DNA of 64,000 bases. Origin: Massilia sp. IC2-477 (lineage in GTDB: Bacteria; Pseudomonadota; Gammaproteobacteria; Burkholderiales; Burkholderiaceae_D). Location: assembly GCF_020707265.1 (NCBI RefSeq), contig NZ_JAJFEQ010000004.1, positions 62,001 to 126,000 on the forward strand, written 5' to 3'. Each line of letters opens with the position of its first letter. The first letter of the stretch is position 1. The notes beneath the pieces were generated by a model. That model saw only the letters and a list, made by a program, of their open reading frames with translations, did not search any database and was not told the DNA's origin. Positions 8,557 through 17,104 of this stretch are shown in pieces. The position numbers and the translations under genes are program-made.

Positions 8557-9915
8557 ATGAAACGCTTCCTGCCCCTGCTGCCGCTGCTAGAACATGCAGC
8601 CTCAAGACTCAGGGACCTGTTCCCTGCCGATACTTCCCGCATGCAGCCGCGCCGGCGCCTGCTGCTGGGTAGCGCCATGCTGGCCGCCGCGCTGGCCCTG
8701 CCCACGCATCCGGCCAGCGCCCAGCCATGGACCACCGAACACTGGACCGGCACCTGGGGCACGGCCCCGGCCGGTCCGCCGCCCGAAGCCAGCCTCCAGA
8801 CCTTCACCGACCAGACCGTGCGCCTGATCGTGCACACCAGCATCGGCGGCAACCGCGTGCGCATCCGCGTGTCGAACGAACTCGGCACCACGCCGCTGAC
8901 GATCGGCGCCGCCCGCATCGGCCTGCGCGCCAGCGGCTCGGACGTGGCCGCCGGCACCGACCGCGCCCTCAGCTTCGGCGGGCGCAGCTTCGTCACCCTC
9001 CCGCCTGGCGCCCCGGCCGTGTCCGATCCGGTGGAACTGAACGTGCCACCGCTGTCCGACCTGGCCGTGAGCCTCTACCTGCCCGGCACCGTGCCCGCGA
9101 CCACCGTGCACCAGCTGGCGCTGCAGACCAATTACGTTTCCCTGCCGGGCAACTTCACGGCCGCCCCGAGCTTCCCCGTGCAGCGCACGATCCAGATCTG
9201 GCCCTTCCTGACCGAGGTCGACGTCGACACCAGCGGCCCGGCCATCGTCGCCCTGGGCGACTCGATCACCGACGGTACCCGCAGCACGCCCGACACCAAC
9301 AACCGCTGGCCCGACTGGCTGGCGCGCCGGCTGCAGATCGAGCGCGATCCCGTCCTCGGCATCAACGCCCGCATCGGCGTGGTCAACCGCGGCATCAGCG
9401 GCAACCGCCTTCTGAGCGATTCGCCCAACACCCTGGCCGGGCGCAGCGCCCAGGAACGCTTCGACCGCGACGTGCTGGCCACAAGCGGGGTGCGCTACCT
9501 GGTGGTCCTGATCGGCATCAACGATATCGGCAACAGCTCGCCCACCAATCCGGTCACGGCGGAAGACCTGATCGCCGGCTACCGCCAGCTGATCCACCGC
9601 GCGCACGCCAAGGGCATCAGCGTGATCGGCGCCACCCTCACGCCTTTCGAAGGCGCGGGTTATTACTCGCCGGAGAAAGAAGTGGTGCGCCAGGCGGTGA
9701 ACAACTGGATCCGCAACAACGACGAGTTCGATGGGGTGATCGACTTCGACCGCGTGACGCGCGATCCGGCCCGGCCGACGCGCTTCCTGCCGGCCTACGA
9801 CAGCGGCGACCACCTGCATCCGAACGACCTCGGCTACCAGGCAATGGGCAATGCGGTGCCCTTGAGCCTGTTCCGCAGCGCTGCTGCCAGGGCCGCGGCC
9901 GCACCAGCGAAGTGA
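8557..9915 (+). CDS. Exported SGNH/GDSL family hydrolase
   Basis: A 452-residue protein. The ATG at 8557 has a strong GAAAGGAG site 6 bases before it. A signal sequence follows; the twin-arginine-like MQPRRRLLLGSAMLAAALALP then ASAQ suggests Tat export, and an internal ATG at 8641 directly before it is an alternative start. The catalytic domain shows block I ALGDSITDGTRS, the block II Gly and block III Asn (GISGNRLL, IGINDIG), and block V DSGDHLHPND with Asp and His, completing the Ser-Asp-His triad. About 150 residues precede the GDSI motif and form a beta-rich domain, as in secreted SGNH esterases. Substrate unknown; an ester, lipid or polysaccharide acetyl group is likely. Confidence 0.88.
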   Translation: MKRFLPLLPLLEHAASRLRDLFPADTSRMQPRRRLLLGSAMLAAALALPTHPASAQPWTTEHWTGTWGTAPAGPPPEASLQTFTDQTVRLIVHTSIGGNRVRIRVSNELGTTPLTIGAARIGLRASGSDVAAGTDRALSFGGRSFVTLPPGAPAVSDPVELNVPPLSDLAVSLYLPGTVPATTVHQLALQTNYVSLPGNFTAAPSFPVQRTIQIWPFLTEVDVDTSGPAIVALGDSITDGTRSTPDTNNRWPDWLARRLQIERDPVLGINARIGVVNRGISGNRLLSDSPNTLAGRSAQERFDRDVLATSGVRYLVVLIGINDIGNSSPTNPVTAEDLIAGYRQLIHRAHAKGISVIGATLTPFEGAGYYSPEKEVVRQAVNNWIRNNDEFDGVIDFDRVTRDPARPTRFLPAYDSGDHLHPNDLGYQAMGNAVPLSLFRSAAARAAAAPAK

Positions 9916-9932
9916 GCTCACGGAGGCGCATG

Positions 9933-9959
9933 GAAAAACCGCCGGTCTGGGCCGGCGGT
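9933..9959 (-). terminator. Intrinsic terminator of the Sel1 gene
   Basis: On the minus strand ACCGCCGG (9959-9952) pairs with CCGGCGGT (9945-9938) around a 6-nt loop, followed by TTTTT. It begins 6 bases past the stop of the leftward Sel1 gene and may also slow the convergent hydrolase transcript. Confidence 0.8.
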
Positions 9960-9964
9960 CTGGT

Positions 9965-10576
9965 TCAGGAATTGTTTCCCGTGCGCGAGCTCGTCGGCAG
10001 CGGCTTGCCCGGCTTCCACAGCCGCGACAGTGACTGCGCCTCTTCGATCTGCTCCTGCGTCATCTGGCGCGAGATCGCGGCGCGCTGCTCGACCGCGTTG
10101 TGATTGCCGCTGGCGGCGGCCAGGTTCCACAGCATGTAGGCCAGCACCATGTCCTGCGGCATGCCGGCCTGGTGGTAGCGGTACATCAGGCCGAGCGCGT
10201 GCTGGGCCTCGGCGTGGCCCTGCTCGGCCGCCTTGCGGAACCAGCTCACCGCATGGCGCTGGTCCTGGGGCACGGCATTGCCGGTGTAGTACATGGCCCC
10301 CACCACGTACTGGGCGTCGGCCTTGCCCTGCTGGGCCGCCTTGATGTGCCAGGCAAAGGCCTGCTTGTAGTCGCGCGTGACGCCGCGGCCCATGTAATAC
10401 ATCAGGCCCAGCAAATGCTGGGCGTCCGCATGGCCGGATTTGGCGAGCGGGACGATCTCTTTCAGTGCTGCCGCGTAGTTGCGCGCGTTATAGGCGCTGG
10501 CCCCTTCCGCGAAGCCCGCATGTGCACTGGCCTGCAGGCCGAGCACGAATGCGATCGCTAGGAATAGTTTTTTCAT
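9965..10576 (-). CDS. Exported Sel1-repeat (TPR-like) protein
   Basis: A 203-residue protein with a clear signal peptide (MKKLFLAIAFVLGLQASAHA, cleavage before GFAEG). About four Sel1-like repeats of 36 residues follow, each with the AQ-LG-MY-G core: HADAQHLLGLMYYMGRGV, KADAQYVVGAMYYTGNAV and HAEAQHALGLMYRYHQAG among them. Sel1 repeats form alpha-alpha superhelices used for protein binding, so this is probably a periplasmic adaptor. No enzyme motif is visible. It has its own terminator and lies downstream of the GIN-domain gene on the same strand. Confidence 0.85.
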   Translation of the reverse strand: MKKLFLAIAFVLGLQASAHAGFAEGASAYNARNYAAALKEIVPLAKSGHADAQHLLGLMYYMGRGVTRDYKQAFAWHIKAAQQGKADAQYVVGAMYYTGNAVPQDQRHAVSWFRKAAEQGHAEAQHALGLMYRYHQAGMPQDMVLAYMLWNLAAASGNHNAVEQRAAISRQMTQEQIEEAQSLSRLWKPGKPLPTSSRTGNNS

Positions 10577-10659
10577 GTCTCGTTCATGGAGTCAGGATCT
10601 CTGCGTACCCTTGGTTTTCGTTATGGACTCGCTTTGTTTTCCTGCGTTTCAGGCGGCGC

Positions 10660-11445
10660 TTATTTCCAGGTAACCTTGCCCAGGCCATCCACGCTCTGCT
10701 TGCGGTTCTGCGGCTTGCCGTACACCGTCACCGAACCCAGTCCCGACAGGGTCAGGTTGGCGCTGTCGCGCGCGGTCACGGTGGCGTTGCCCAGGCCCGA
10801 CAGCTCGAGGGTGACGTTCTCGGCCGAGAACCCCTGGGCGTCCAGTCCGCCCAGCCCGCCGAGTTCCGCCTTGAGCTTGCGGCTGCGGCCCGACAGGGTC
10901 ACGTAGCCCGCGCCGCTCAGGTTCAGCTCGACGCTCTCGCTGTTGATGCCGTGCACCTTCATGCTGCCGACGCCGCCCAGGTTGGCAGTCAGCACCTTGT
11001 AATTACATGATACATTCATCGACCCGGCCCCATCGAGGTTAAGCTCGAGTTCGTCACCCGAGAAACCGGTGACGGCGGTGCCGCCCACGCTCTCCGAGCT
11101 GACTTCACGCAGGTTGGGCAGCGTCAGTTCCGCATGCAGGCCCATGCTGCGGCCCAGGTTGATGCTCACGCCCTTGGTTTCGGTGCCGATGTTGAGCGTG
11201 TCGCCGCTCTGCAGCGTGGTGGTCTTGCCGAGCAGGCGTGGATCGCCCGTCAGCACCAGCAGCGGGGTATTGCCCTGGCGGATCTTGAGGTCCACCACGC
11301 CGTCGAGCTTGACGCGCACCACGCGCGCATCCACCTGGCGCGTTTCGGTGGCCACGTCCGGCGCTGCCCTGGCGACCCCGATACCCGTGAGGAAGGTGGC
11401 GCACATTGCCGCGAAAGCCAGGCCGAACTTGGAAAGCTGCTTCAT
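10660..11445 (-). CDS. Exported GIN-domain protein (DUF2807, head GIN domain)
   Basis: A 261-residue protein with a signal peptide (cut near VARA-APDVATE) followed by a repetitive beta-solenoid-like sequence. It has many Gly-rich short strands such as LELNLDGAGSMNVSC, LTANLGGVGSMKVHG, VELNLSGAGYVTLSG and LELSGLGNATVTA. This pattern is the DUF2807 head-GIN fold, described as putative auto-transporter adhesin-like, though no membrane anchor or beta-barrel is present. Exact function is unknown; a periplasmic or surface role is likely. It shares strand with the Sel1 gene and faces the M16 peptidases across a 353-base gap. Confidence 0.82.
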   Translation of the reverse strand: MKQLSKFGLAFAAMCATFLTGIGVARAAPDVATETRQVDARVVRVKLDGVVDLKIRQGNTPLLVLTGDPRLLGKTTTLQSGDTLNIGTETKGVSINLGRSMGLHAELTLPNLREVSSESVGGTAVTGFSGDELELNLDGAGSMNVSCNYKVLTANLGGVGSMKVHGINSESVELNLSGAGYVTLSGRSRKLKAELGGLGGLDAQGFSAENVTLELSGLGNATVTARDSANLTLSGLGSVTVYGKPQNRKQSVDGLGKVTWK

Positions 11446-11798
11446 CGAATTCTCCGAATACCTATTCTTGGTTGTGTTTGCTGCCGGCCTCGTGAGCTGG
11501 CTCTAGCGCAACATTACCAGCAAGTGTGTGTCTTCACTGCATGGTCTTAGCATGTTGCAACTATATCGCCCCGGGCCGCCCGTGCATACGGGCCTGCGAT
11601 GAACTGCAAAAAACGCAGTCCAGAGCGGCAAATGGCGGGATGGGTGTGCGTTGCGCCGCTTCGACATCGCGCAAATTTATTGCCTAAAAAAGATTACTTA
11701 TTGGCATTCCATTGCGCTAAGATGCAGCGCATGACAGCTTGCCTGTCATAGAGCATTTACTACAACTCACCTTCCCGAGTTCACTACGAGGTCAACCC
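11446..11798. other. 353-base divergent intergenic region
   Basis: Sits between the leftward GIN-domain gene and the rightward M16 peptidase gene, so it must hold both promoters. It is noticeably richer in A/T near 11670-11710. The dyad CGGGCCGCCCG near 11573 and GACAG...CTGTC around 11731-11749 are visible. I could not fix convincing promoter boxes, and I see no small gene. Confidence 0.5.
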
Positions 11799-13187
11799 AT
11801 GCGCATGCGCCAATTACCTGTTTTGCTGGCCGGGCTCACGTTCTCGCTGTCGGCTTTCGCCGCTTCCGCGGACCAGTGGACCCTGCCGGTCGCCGTCAAG
11901 AAGCTCAACAACGGCCTGACCGTGGTCGTCACCGAAGACCATAGCTCGCCCACCGTCGGCGTGTCGGTCGTGTACCACGTGGGCATGCGCCTGGAGCCGA
12001 AGAACCGCACCGGCTTCGCCCACCTGTTCGAGCACCTGATGTTCCAGGGCACGCCGAACGCCAAGAAGGGCGTGTTCGACACCACGATCACGGCCGGCGG
12101 CGGCCGCAACAACGGTTCGACCCGCCCCGACTTCACCAACTACATCGAGACCGCGCCCGTGTCGGCGCTGGAACCGATCCTGTGGCTGGAAGCGGACCGC
12201 ATGAAGACCCTCGACTTCAACCCGGCCACGCTGAAGAACCAGCAGGACGTGGTGAAGGAAGAGATCCGCGTGAACGTCAAGAACCAGCCCTACGGCGGCT
12301 TCTACTGGATCGACATCAGCCAGCACGCCTTCCAGAAATGGGAAAACAACCATGACGGCTACGGCAGCTTCGAAGACCTCGAGAACGCCAGCCTGGACGA
12401 CGTGCGCGCCTTCCACCGCGACTACTACGGCCCGAACAATGCCGTGATCGCGATCGCCGGCGACGTCACCCCGGCGCAGGGCTTCGCGCTGGCCCAGAAA
12501 TACTTCGGCTCGATCCCGGCCCGCCCCACCCCGAAACCGACCGACTTCAACGAAGGCCTGAACACGGTCGAGAAGCGCGTCGAGCAGAGCGACGCCCTGG
12601 CCCAGGTGCCGGCGATTGCCGCGGCCTGGAAGGTGCCGCCGCGCGGCCACCGCGACCAGGCCGCCGTCGCCGTGCTGGGCGAGCTGCTGGGCGGCGGCGA
12701 CGCCTCGCTGTTCTACCAGGGCCTGGTCAAGGGCCGCGAGATCGCGCTCAACGTCGACACCCTGTTCGGCCTGACCGGCCCCTTCGAGTACAACGGCCCG
12801 ACCGTGATGACCGTGTTCGCCCTGTACAAGCCGAACAGCAGCGCCGACGCCATGCTCAAGGCCATGGACGAAGAGATCGCCAAGGTGGTGCAGAACGGCG
12901 TCGACGCCGCCACCCTCAAGCGCGTCAAGACCCGCATGCTGGCCGACTGGAACAACAAGCTGGAAAGCTTCATCAACCGCGCCGACACCGTGGCCAAGAT
13001 GCAGGTCCTGTGGGGCGACGCCAACGTCGTCAACAAGATCCCGGGCTGGATCGAAGGCGTGACGTCGGAAGACATCCAGCGCGCGGCGCGCACCTACCTG
13101 GTGCCGACCAACCGCACCGTCATTGACCGCAAGCCGGCCGCGATGGCCGCGGCCCCTGCCGCAGCCGCTGCGGGCACCAACAAATAA
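11799..13187 (+). CDS. M16 family zinc metallopeptidase, catalytic subunit, exported
   Basis: A 462-residue pitrilysin-family protease. A signal peptide (VLLAGLTFSLSAFAASA) directs it to the periplasm. The inverted zinc motif HLFEH is at residues 75-79 in TGFAHLFEHLMFQGTP, and the downstream Glu ligand lies in QQDVVKEEIRVN. The C-terminal M16 half contains the usual LLGGGDASLFYQGL block. I start at ATG 11799, directly before the signal; an upstream in-frame start would add 20 residues before it. The next gene encodes a second M16 protein 11 bases on, the usual heterodimer arrangement of bacterial M16B proteases. It probably degrades peptides in the envelope. Confidence 0.92.
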   Translation: MRMRQLPVLLAGLTFSLSAFAASADQWTLPVAVKKLNNGLTVVVTEDHSSPTVGVSVVYHVGMRLEPKNRTGFAHLFEHLMFQGTPNAKKGVFDTTITAGGGRNNGSTRPDFTNYIETAPVSALEPILWLEADRMKTLDFNPATLKNQQDVVKEEIRVNVKNQPYGGFYWIDISQHAFQKWENNHDGYGSFEDLENASLDDVRAFHRDYYGPNNAVIAIAGDVTPAQGFALAQKYFGSIPARPTPKPTDFNEGLNTVEKRVEQSDALAQVPAIAAAWKVPPRGHRDQAAVAVLGELLGGGDASLFYQGLVKGREIALNVDTLFGLTGPFEYNGPTVMTVFALYKPNSSADAMLKAMDEEIAKVVQNGVDAATLKRVKTRMLADWNNKLESFINRADTVAKMQVLWGDANVVNKIPGWIEGVTSEDIQRAARTYLVPTNRTVIDRKPAAMAAAPAAAAAGTNK

Positions 13188-13198
13188 GGAGCAGATCG

Positions 13199-14611
13199 AT
13201 GAAAAAACTGATGCTCGCACTTGCCGTCTCGGTCGCCTTCGCGCCGGCGGTCCATGCCGCACCCGCTGCGGAAAAGAGTCTTCCCATGCCGGCCTACGGC
13301 CAGGACAAGCCGATCCCGGTGCCGAAGATCACCAAGAAAACGCTCGGCAACGGCCTGACCGTCTGGGTCGTGCCGCGCAAGGGCCTGCCGCGCGTGGACT
13401 ACGTGCTGGCCGTGCGCGGCGCCGGCTTCGCGGCCGACGCTCCCTCGACGCCGGCCTTCGCCAACATGCTGGCGGGCCTGCTCAACGAAGGCACCGCCAA
13501 GCGCGACTCGCGCGCGATCGCCGAAGCGGCCCAGGGCATGGGCGGCGAAGTCGCCGCCGGCGCCTCGTCGGACGGCATCGTGGTGTCCGCCAACGCGGTG
13601 GCCTCGCAGGCCGCCCCGATGATGCAGCTGCTGGCCGAAGTCACCCGCCAGCCCTCGTTCCCGGAAAACGAAGTGGCGCTGGCCAAGGCCAATGCGCTGC
13701 AGTCGCTGCGCGTGTCCGAGACCCAGCCGGGCTTCCGCGCCGAACGTGCGATCAGCCGCGCCGTGTACGGCGACCACCCGTACGCGCGCACCACCCCGAC
13801 GGTGGAAGCGATCAACGCCGTCACCCAGGACATGCTGCGCAGCGAACACGCCAAACGCATGCGTCCGGACCGCGCGCTGCTGGTCATCACCGGCCCGGTG
13901 AAAGAAGCCGATGCGGTCAAGCTGGCCGAGAAGGCGTTCGGGGACTGGAAAGCCAGCGGCCCCGCCCTGCCCGAGACCGCAGCAGCCGCGGTCAATGCCA
14001 AGCCATCGCGCATCCTGCTGCAGCGCGGCGGCAGCGTGCAGTCGACCGTGCGCCTGGGTGGCCCGGGCGCCGCTGCCAGCGCCGAGGACCAGATTCCGCT
14101 GCGCCTGGCCAGCACCATCCTGGGCGGCGGCTTCTCGAGCCGCGTGAACATCAACCTGCGCGAGGAAAAGGGCTACACCTACGGCGCCTCGGCCGGTGCG
14201 CGCCTGAACCGCGCGGGTGGCGCGATCGTCGGCGGCGCCGACGTGCGCAACGAAGTGACCGGCGCGGCGCTGAAGGAATTCATGTCCGAGTACCAGCGCA
14301 TCGGCGCCGATCTGGTGCCGGCCAAGGAAATGGAGATGAACAAGCGCTACGTCGCCGGCGGCTACCTGATCACCAACCAGCTCCAGGGCTCGGTGGCGCG
14401 GACCCTGGCCCAGAACTGGCTGGTCGGCCTGCCGGCCGAATTCCTGGGCGAATACGTGCCGCGCATCCAGAAGGTCACGCCGGAACAGGTGCGCACGGTA
14501 TCGAAGAAGTATTTCGCGCCGGAGAACCAGTCGATCGTCGTGGTGGGCGACCAGAAAGCGGTGGGCGAGCAGCTCAAGGCATATGGGGAGTTCGACGTCA
14601 GGGAGAAGTGA
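13199..14611 (+). CDS. M16 family peptidase-like partner subunit lacking the zinc motif
   Basis: A 470-residue protein preceded by AAGGAGCAGATCG and starting with a signal peptide (MKKLMLALAVSVAFAPAVHA). It aligns in layout with the M16 fold: an N-terminal domain (LGNGLTVWVVPRKGLPRVD) and the C-terminal LGGGFSSRVNINLREEKGYTYGASAG, a hallmark of M16 subunits. At the place of HxxEH it has FANMLAGLLNEGT, so no zinc can be bound there. It is therefore the likely non-catalytic partner of the HLFEH protein encoded 11 bases upstream. A strong terminator follows. Confidence 0.9.
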   Translation: MKKLMLALAVSVAFAPAVHAAPAAEKSLPMPAYGQDKPIPVPKITKKTLGNGLTVWVVPRKGLPRVDYVLAVRGAGFAADAPSTPAFANMLAGLLNEGTAKRDSRAIAEAAQGMGGEVAAGASSDGIVVSANAVASQAAPMMQLLAEVTRQPSFPENEVALAKANALQSLRVSETQPGFRAERAISRAVYGDHPYARTTPTVEAINAVTQDMLRSEHAKRMRPDRALLVITGPVKEADAVKLAEKAFGDWKASGPALPETAAAAVNAKPSRILLQRGGSVQSTVRLGGPGAAASAEDQIPLRLASTILGGGFSSRVNINLREEKGYTYGASAGARLNRAGGAIVGGADVRNEVTGAALKEFMSEYQRIGADLVPAKEMEMNKRYVAGGYLITNQLQGSVARTLAQNWLVGLPAEFLGEYVPRIQKVTPEQVRTVSKKYFAPENQSIVVVGDQKAVGEQLKAYGEFDVREK

Positions 14612-14625
14612 CGCGGCTGGATGTG

Positions 14626-14652
14626 AAAAGCCCCGCTGTGCGGGGCTTTTTT
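14626..14652 (+). terminator. Intrinsic terminator of the M16 operon
   Basis: AAAAGCCCCG (14626-14635), a 5-nt loop, CGGGGCTTTT and two more T form a textbook rho-independent terminator 15 bases after the M16 partner stop. The A-run on the other side would let it work in both directions. Confidence 0.9.
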
Positions 14653-14672
14653 CGTTTACAGATGCGCTGCAA

Positions 14673-14790
14673 AACTTGGGTCCCGGCCTTCGCCGGGACG
14701 ACGGTCTTTAGAGCGGTGGCCAAGAGGATACGCTATCAGTGCCGTTGGCTTTGAAACCGTCGTTCCGGCGAAGGCCGGAACCCAATTTCT
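14673..14790. repeat. Inverted pair of palindromic repeats, CCCG-hairpin family, copy 1
   Basis: Unit 1 (14673-14709) begins AACTTGGGTCCC and ends GACGACGGTCTT; unit 2 (14756-14790) is its near reverse complement (ACCGTCGTTCC ... GGAACCCAATTT). Each unit contains an internal hairpin of the type CCCGGC-CTTC-GCCGGG. A second pair of the same family lies at 42415-42508 in the opposite arrangement. The pair fills the gap between two convergent genes, the usual place for short non-coding palindromes. Confidence 0.8.
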
Positions 14791-14810
14791 GCATGAGAGC
14801 CATCAGCGCA

Positions 14811-15128
14811 TCAATCCCCCGCCATCTTCATCAACACGAGTCCACTAACGATCAGCACCGCCGCCACGACGCGCATCAGGTTGACCTGCTCGCCCAGCAC
14901 GGTGAAGCCGACGACAAACGCCCCCACCGCCCCGATCCCGGTCCAGATCGTATAAGCAGTCCCCAGGGGAATCGTGCGCATCGCCGCCGACAGCAACACG
15001 AAACTGGCCACCATGCCGACCAGGGTAACGACGCTGGGCCACAGCCGGGTAAAGCCCGCCGACTGCTTCATCGCCACTGCCCACACCACTTCAAAGAGTC
15101 CCGCCACAAACAACATTAACCAAGCCAT
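14811..15128 (-). CDS. sugE: SMR family exporter, SugE/Gdx guanidinium type
   Basis: A 105-residue inner-membrane protein with four transmembrane helices, the small multidrug resistance fold, working as a dual-topology dimer. Glu13 in LFVAGLFEVVWAVAMKQS is the essential proton/substrate carboxylate. GFTRLWPS and GTAYTIWTGIGAVGAFVVG are hallmarks of the SugE/Gdx clade, which exports guanidinium in exchange for protons, rather than the EmrE clade. A structured leader resembling a guanidine-II riboswitch precedes it and covers its ribosome binding site (GGAGA at 15141-15137), which strongly supports this substrate. Confidence 0.93.
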   Translation of the reverse strand: MAWLMLFVAGLFEVVWAVAMKQSAGFTRLWPSVVTLVGMVASFVLLSAAMRTIPLGTAYTIWTGIGAVGAFVVGFTVLGEQVNLMRVVAAVLIVSGLVLMKMAGD

Positions 15129-15131
15129 GAT

Positions 15132-15199
15132 CCGGCTCTCCTTTCGAAAAGCCGGGCCGTCCCGGACATTGTTCCCACAACGGGGGAGGCCGTTCCTCC
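15132..15199 (-). promoter_or_regulatory. Probable guanidine-II (mini-ykkC) riboswitch controlling sugE translation
   Basis: On the minus strand, hairpin P1 is GGAGG-AACGG-CCTCC (15199-15185) and hairpin P2 is CCGGG-ACGG-CCCGG (15165-15152), 19 nt apart. Two short hairpins with ACGR loops in front of a SugE gene define the guanidine-II class. The 3' arm of P2 can instead pair in a 10-bp stem from 15155-15146 to 15141-15132 with a GAAA loop; that stem buries the GGAGA ribosome binding site. The two folds exclude each other, giving an ON switch: ligand favours P2 and frees the site. P1 is not ideal, as its loop has an extra A. Confidence 0.78.
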
Positions 15200-15214
15200 T
15201 CCATGAATTCTACC

Positions 15215-17104
15215 CTAGCCTTGCAGGGCGCGTTCCAGGTCGGGCAATTCGGCCGGCTTGACCAGGTGGGCGTCGAAGCCGGCGTCCATGGCGCGCTTGC
15301 GGTCTTCCGGCGAGCCGTAGCCGGTATGGGCCACCAGGCGGATGTGCGCCAGCGCCGGGTTCTTCTTGATGCGGCGCGCCACCTCGTAGCCGTCGATGCC
15401 GGGCAAGCCGATGTCGAGCACGATCACCTGCGGCTTGTGCTGCAGGGCGAGGCGCTCGATCTGGGCCGCGTCCGAGGTGGTGCAGGTTTCGTAGCCCATC
15501 TCGGCCAGCAGGAAGCCCATCATTTCCATCGCGTCGACGTTGTCGTCCACCAGTAGCACACGCATGCCGCTGCCGCCCTGCTCGGCCGGTTCGCAGTGAT
15601 CCGGGCTGACCGTCGGTGCGCTCACGCGCAGCAGCGGCAGTTCGACCGTGAAGGTGCTGCCCAGGCCGATGCCGGGGCTCTGCGCCGACAGGCGCCCGCC
15701 ATGCAGCTCGAGCAGGTGCGACACCAAGGAAAGGCCGATGCCCAGCCCTTCCGGCGCGCGGTCCGGCGGCACGTCGACCTGGGCGAACATGCCGAAGATG
15801 CGCGGCAGGTTGTCCTCGGCGATGCCGATGCCGTTGTCGCGCACTGCGATCTGCACCCGCTCGTCGCCGACCAGGCTGACGCTGACGCCGAGCTCGCCGG
15901 CCTTGGGGGTGAACTTGGCCGCGTTGTGCAGCAGGTTGCCGACCGACTGCGCCAGGCGCACCGGGTCGCCCTGCACCCACACCTGCTGCTCCGGCAGCTG
16001 CACGTCCAGGTGGTGGCCACGCGCGGTGATCAGGGGGCCTGCCGTCTCAATCGCCTGCTGGATCACGGCGCCCAGGTCGACTTCTTCGGTACGCAGCACG
16101 ATCTTGCCTTCCGAGATGCGGGCCACGTCGAGCAGGTCGTCCACCAGGTGCGCCAGGTGGTCGACCTGGCGCGTGATCACTTCACGTGCGCGCGCCTGGC
16201 GCTCGCCGCCGCCGTCGCTTGCGCTCAGCAGCGCGGCCGCGTTGCGGATTGGGCTGAGCGGGTTGCGCAGCTCGTGGGCGAGCGTGGCCAGGAACTGGTT
16301 CTTGTTGCGGTCGGCCGCGCGCAGCAGCGCCTCCATCTCCTTGCGCGTGGTGATGTCGCTGGTGACGCGCGCCACCCGGTAGACCTCGCCGCGCACGTTG
16401 CGCACGGCGAACAGGCGGTCGCGCACCCAGTGGGTGCGGCCGTCGGGGCCGAGGATGCGGAATTCGTCGTCATAATGCGGGACGTCGCGCAGATCGCGCC
16501 AGCGCTGGGCGACGCGTTCGCGGTCGTCGAGGTGCACGGCGTCGAGCCAGACGTCGGGCCGCTCGCGCAGCGCGTCGGCGTTGCCGCCCCAGATGTCCGA
16601 ATACGCCGGGCTCACATACACCAGGTTCCCGTCGGGAACGCCGAACATCCAGAACACGTCGTCGATGTTGTCCGTGATCTGGCGGAAGCGCTCCTCGCTG
16701 TCGCGCAGCTGGACCTGGGTCTGGCGCATGCGCAGCAGCGCATTCACGTTGGCGATCAGCTCGTCGGCCTCGATCGGCGCCGCCAGGTAGTTGTCGGCGC
16801 CGCCTTCCAGCCCGCGGATCTTGTCGGCGCGCCCGGTCAGCGCGGCCGAGGTCTGCAGCACCAGTACCATGCTGCTATCGGGATTGGCCTTGATGCGGCG
16901 GCACACTTCGATGCCGTTGATGTCGGGGAGCTTCACGTCGAGCAGCACCAGCGCGGGGCTCAGGCGCTTGACCATCTCCAGCGCATCGGTGCCGTTGGTC
17001 GCCTCGATCACCTCGTAGCCCGCGCCCTGCAGGATGCGGTTCTTGGCGTAGCGCGCGCCGTCGTTGTCGTCGACATTGAGGATCAGGGTCGAATTGGCTT
17101 TCAT
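15215..17104 (-). CDS. Hybrid histidine kinase (receiver-PAS-HisKA-HATPase-receiver)
   Basis: A 629-residue cytoplasmic protein with no membrane segment. Order: receiver 1 at about 7-123 with phospho-Asp56 in LVLLDVKLP; PAS/PAC at about 137-262; HisKA with ATLAHELRNPLSPIRNAA; HATPase_c with NLLHNAAKF, DNGIGI and EGLGIGLSLV; and a C-terminal receiver from about 512 with VIVLDIGLPGIDG. I start at ATG 17104, which overlaps the previous kinase stop by 4 bases (ATGA). It is the last gene of the stressosome operon. An N-terminal receiver suggests it takes phosphate or a cue from the upstream kinase; no DNA-binding output is encoded here. Confidence 0.92.
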   Translation of the reverse strand: MKANSTLILNVDDNDGARYAKNRILQGAGYEVIEATNGTDALEMVKRLSPALVLLDVKLPDINGIEVCRRIKANPDSSMVLVLQTSAALTGRADKIRGLEGGADNYLAAPIEADELIANVNALLRMRQTQVQLRDSEERFRQITDNIDDVFWMFGVPDGNLVYVSPAYSDIWGGNADALRERPDVWLDAVHLDDRERVAQRWRDLRDVPHYDDEFRILGPDGRTHWVRDRLFAVRNVRGEVYRVARVTSDITTRKEMEALLRAADRNKNQFLATLAHELRNPLSPIRNAAALLSASDGGGERQARAREVITRQVDHLAHLVDDLLDVARISEGKIVLRTEEVDLGAVIQQAIETAGPLITARGHHLDVQLPEQQVWVQGDPVRLAQSVGNLLHNAAKFTPKAGELGVSVSLVGDERVQIAVRDNGIGIAEDNLPRIFGMFAQVDVPPDRAPEGLGIGLSLVSHLLELHGGRLSAQSPGIGLGSTFTVELPLLRVSAPTVSPDHCEPAEQGGSGMRVLLVDDNVDAMEMMGFLLAEMGYETCTTSDAAQIERLALQHKPQVIVLDIGLPGIDGYEVARRIKKNPALAHIRLVAHTGYGSPEDRKRAMDAGFDAHLVKPAELPDLERALQG

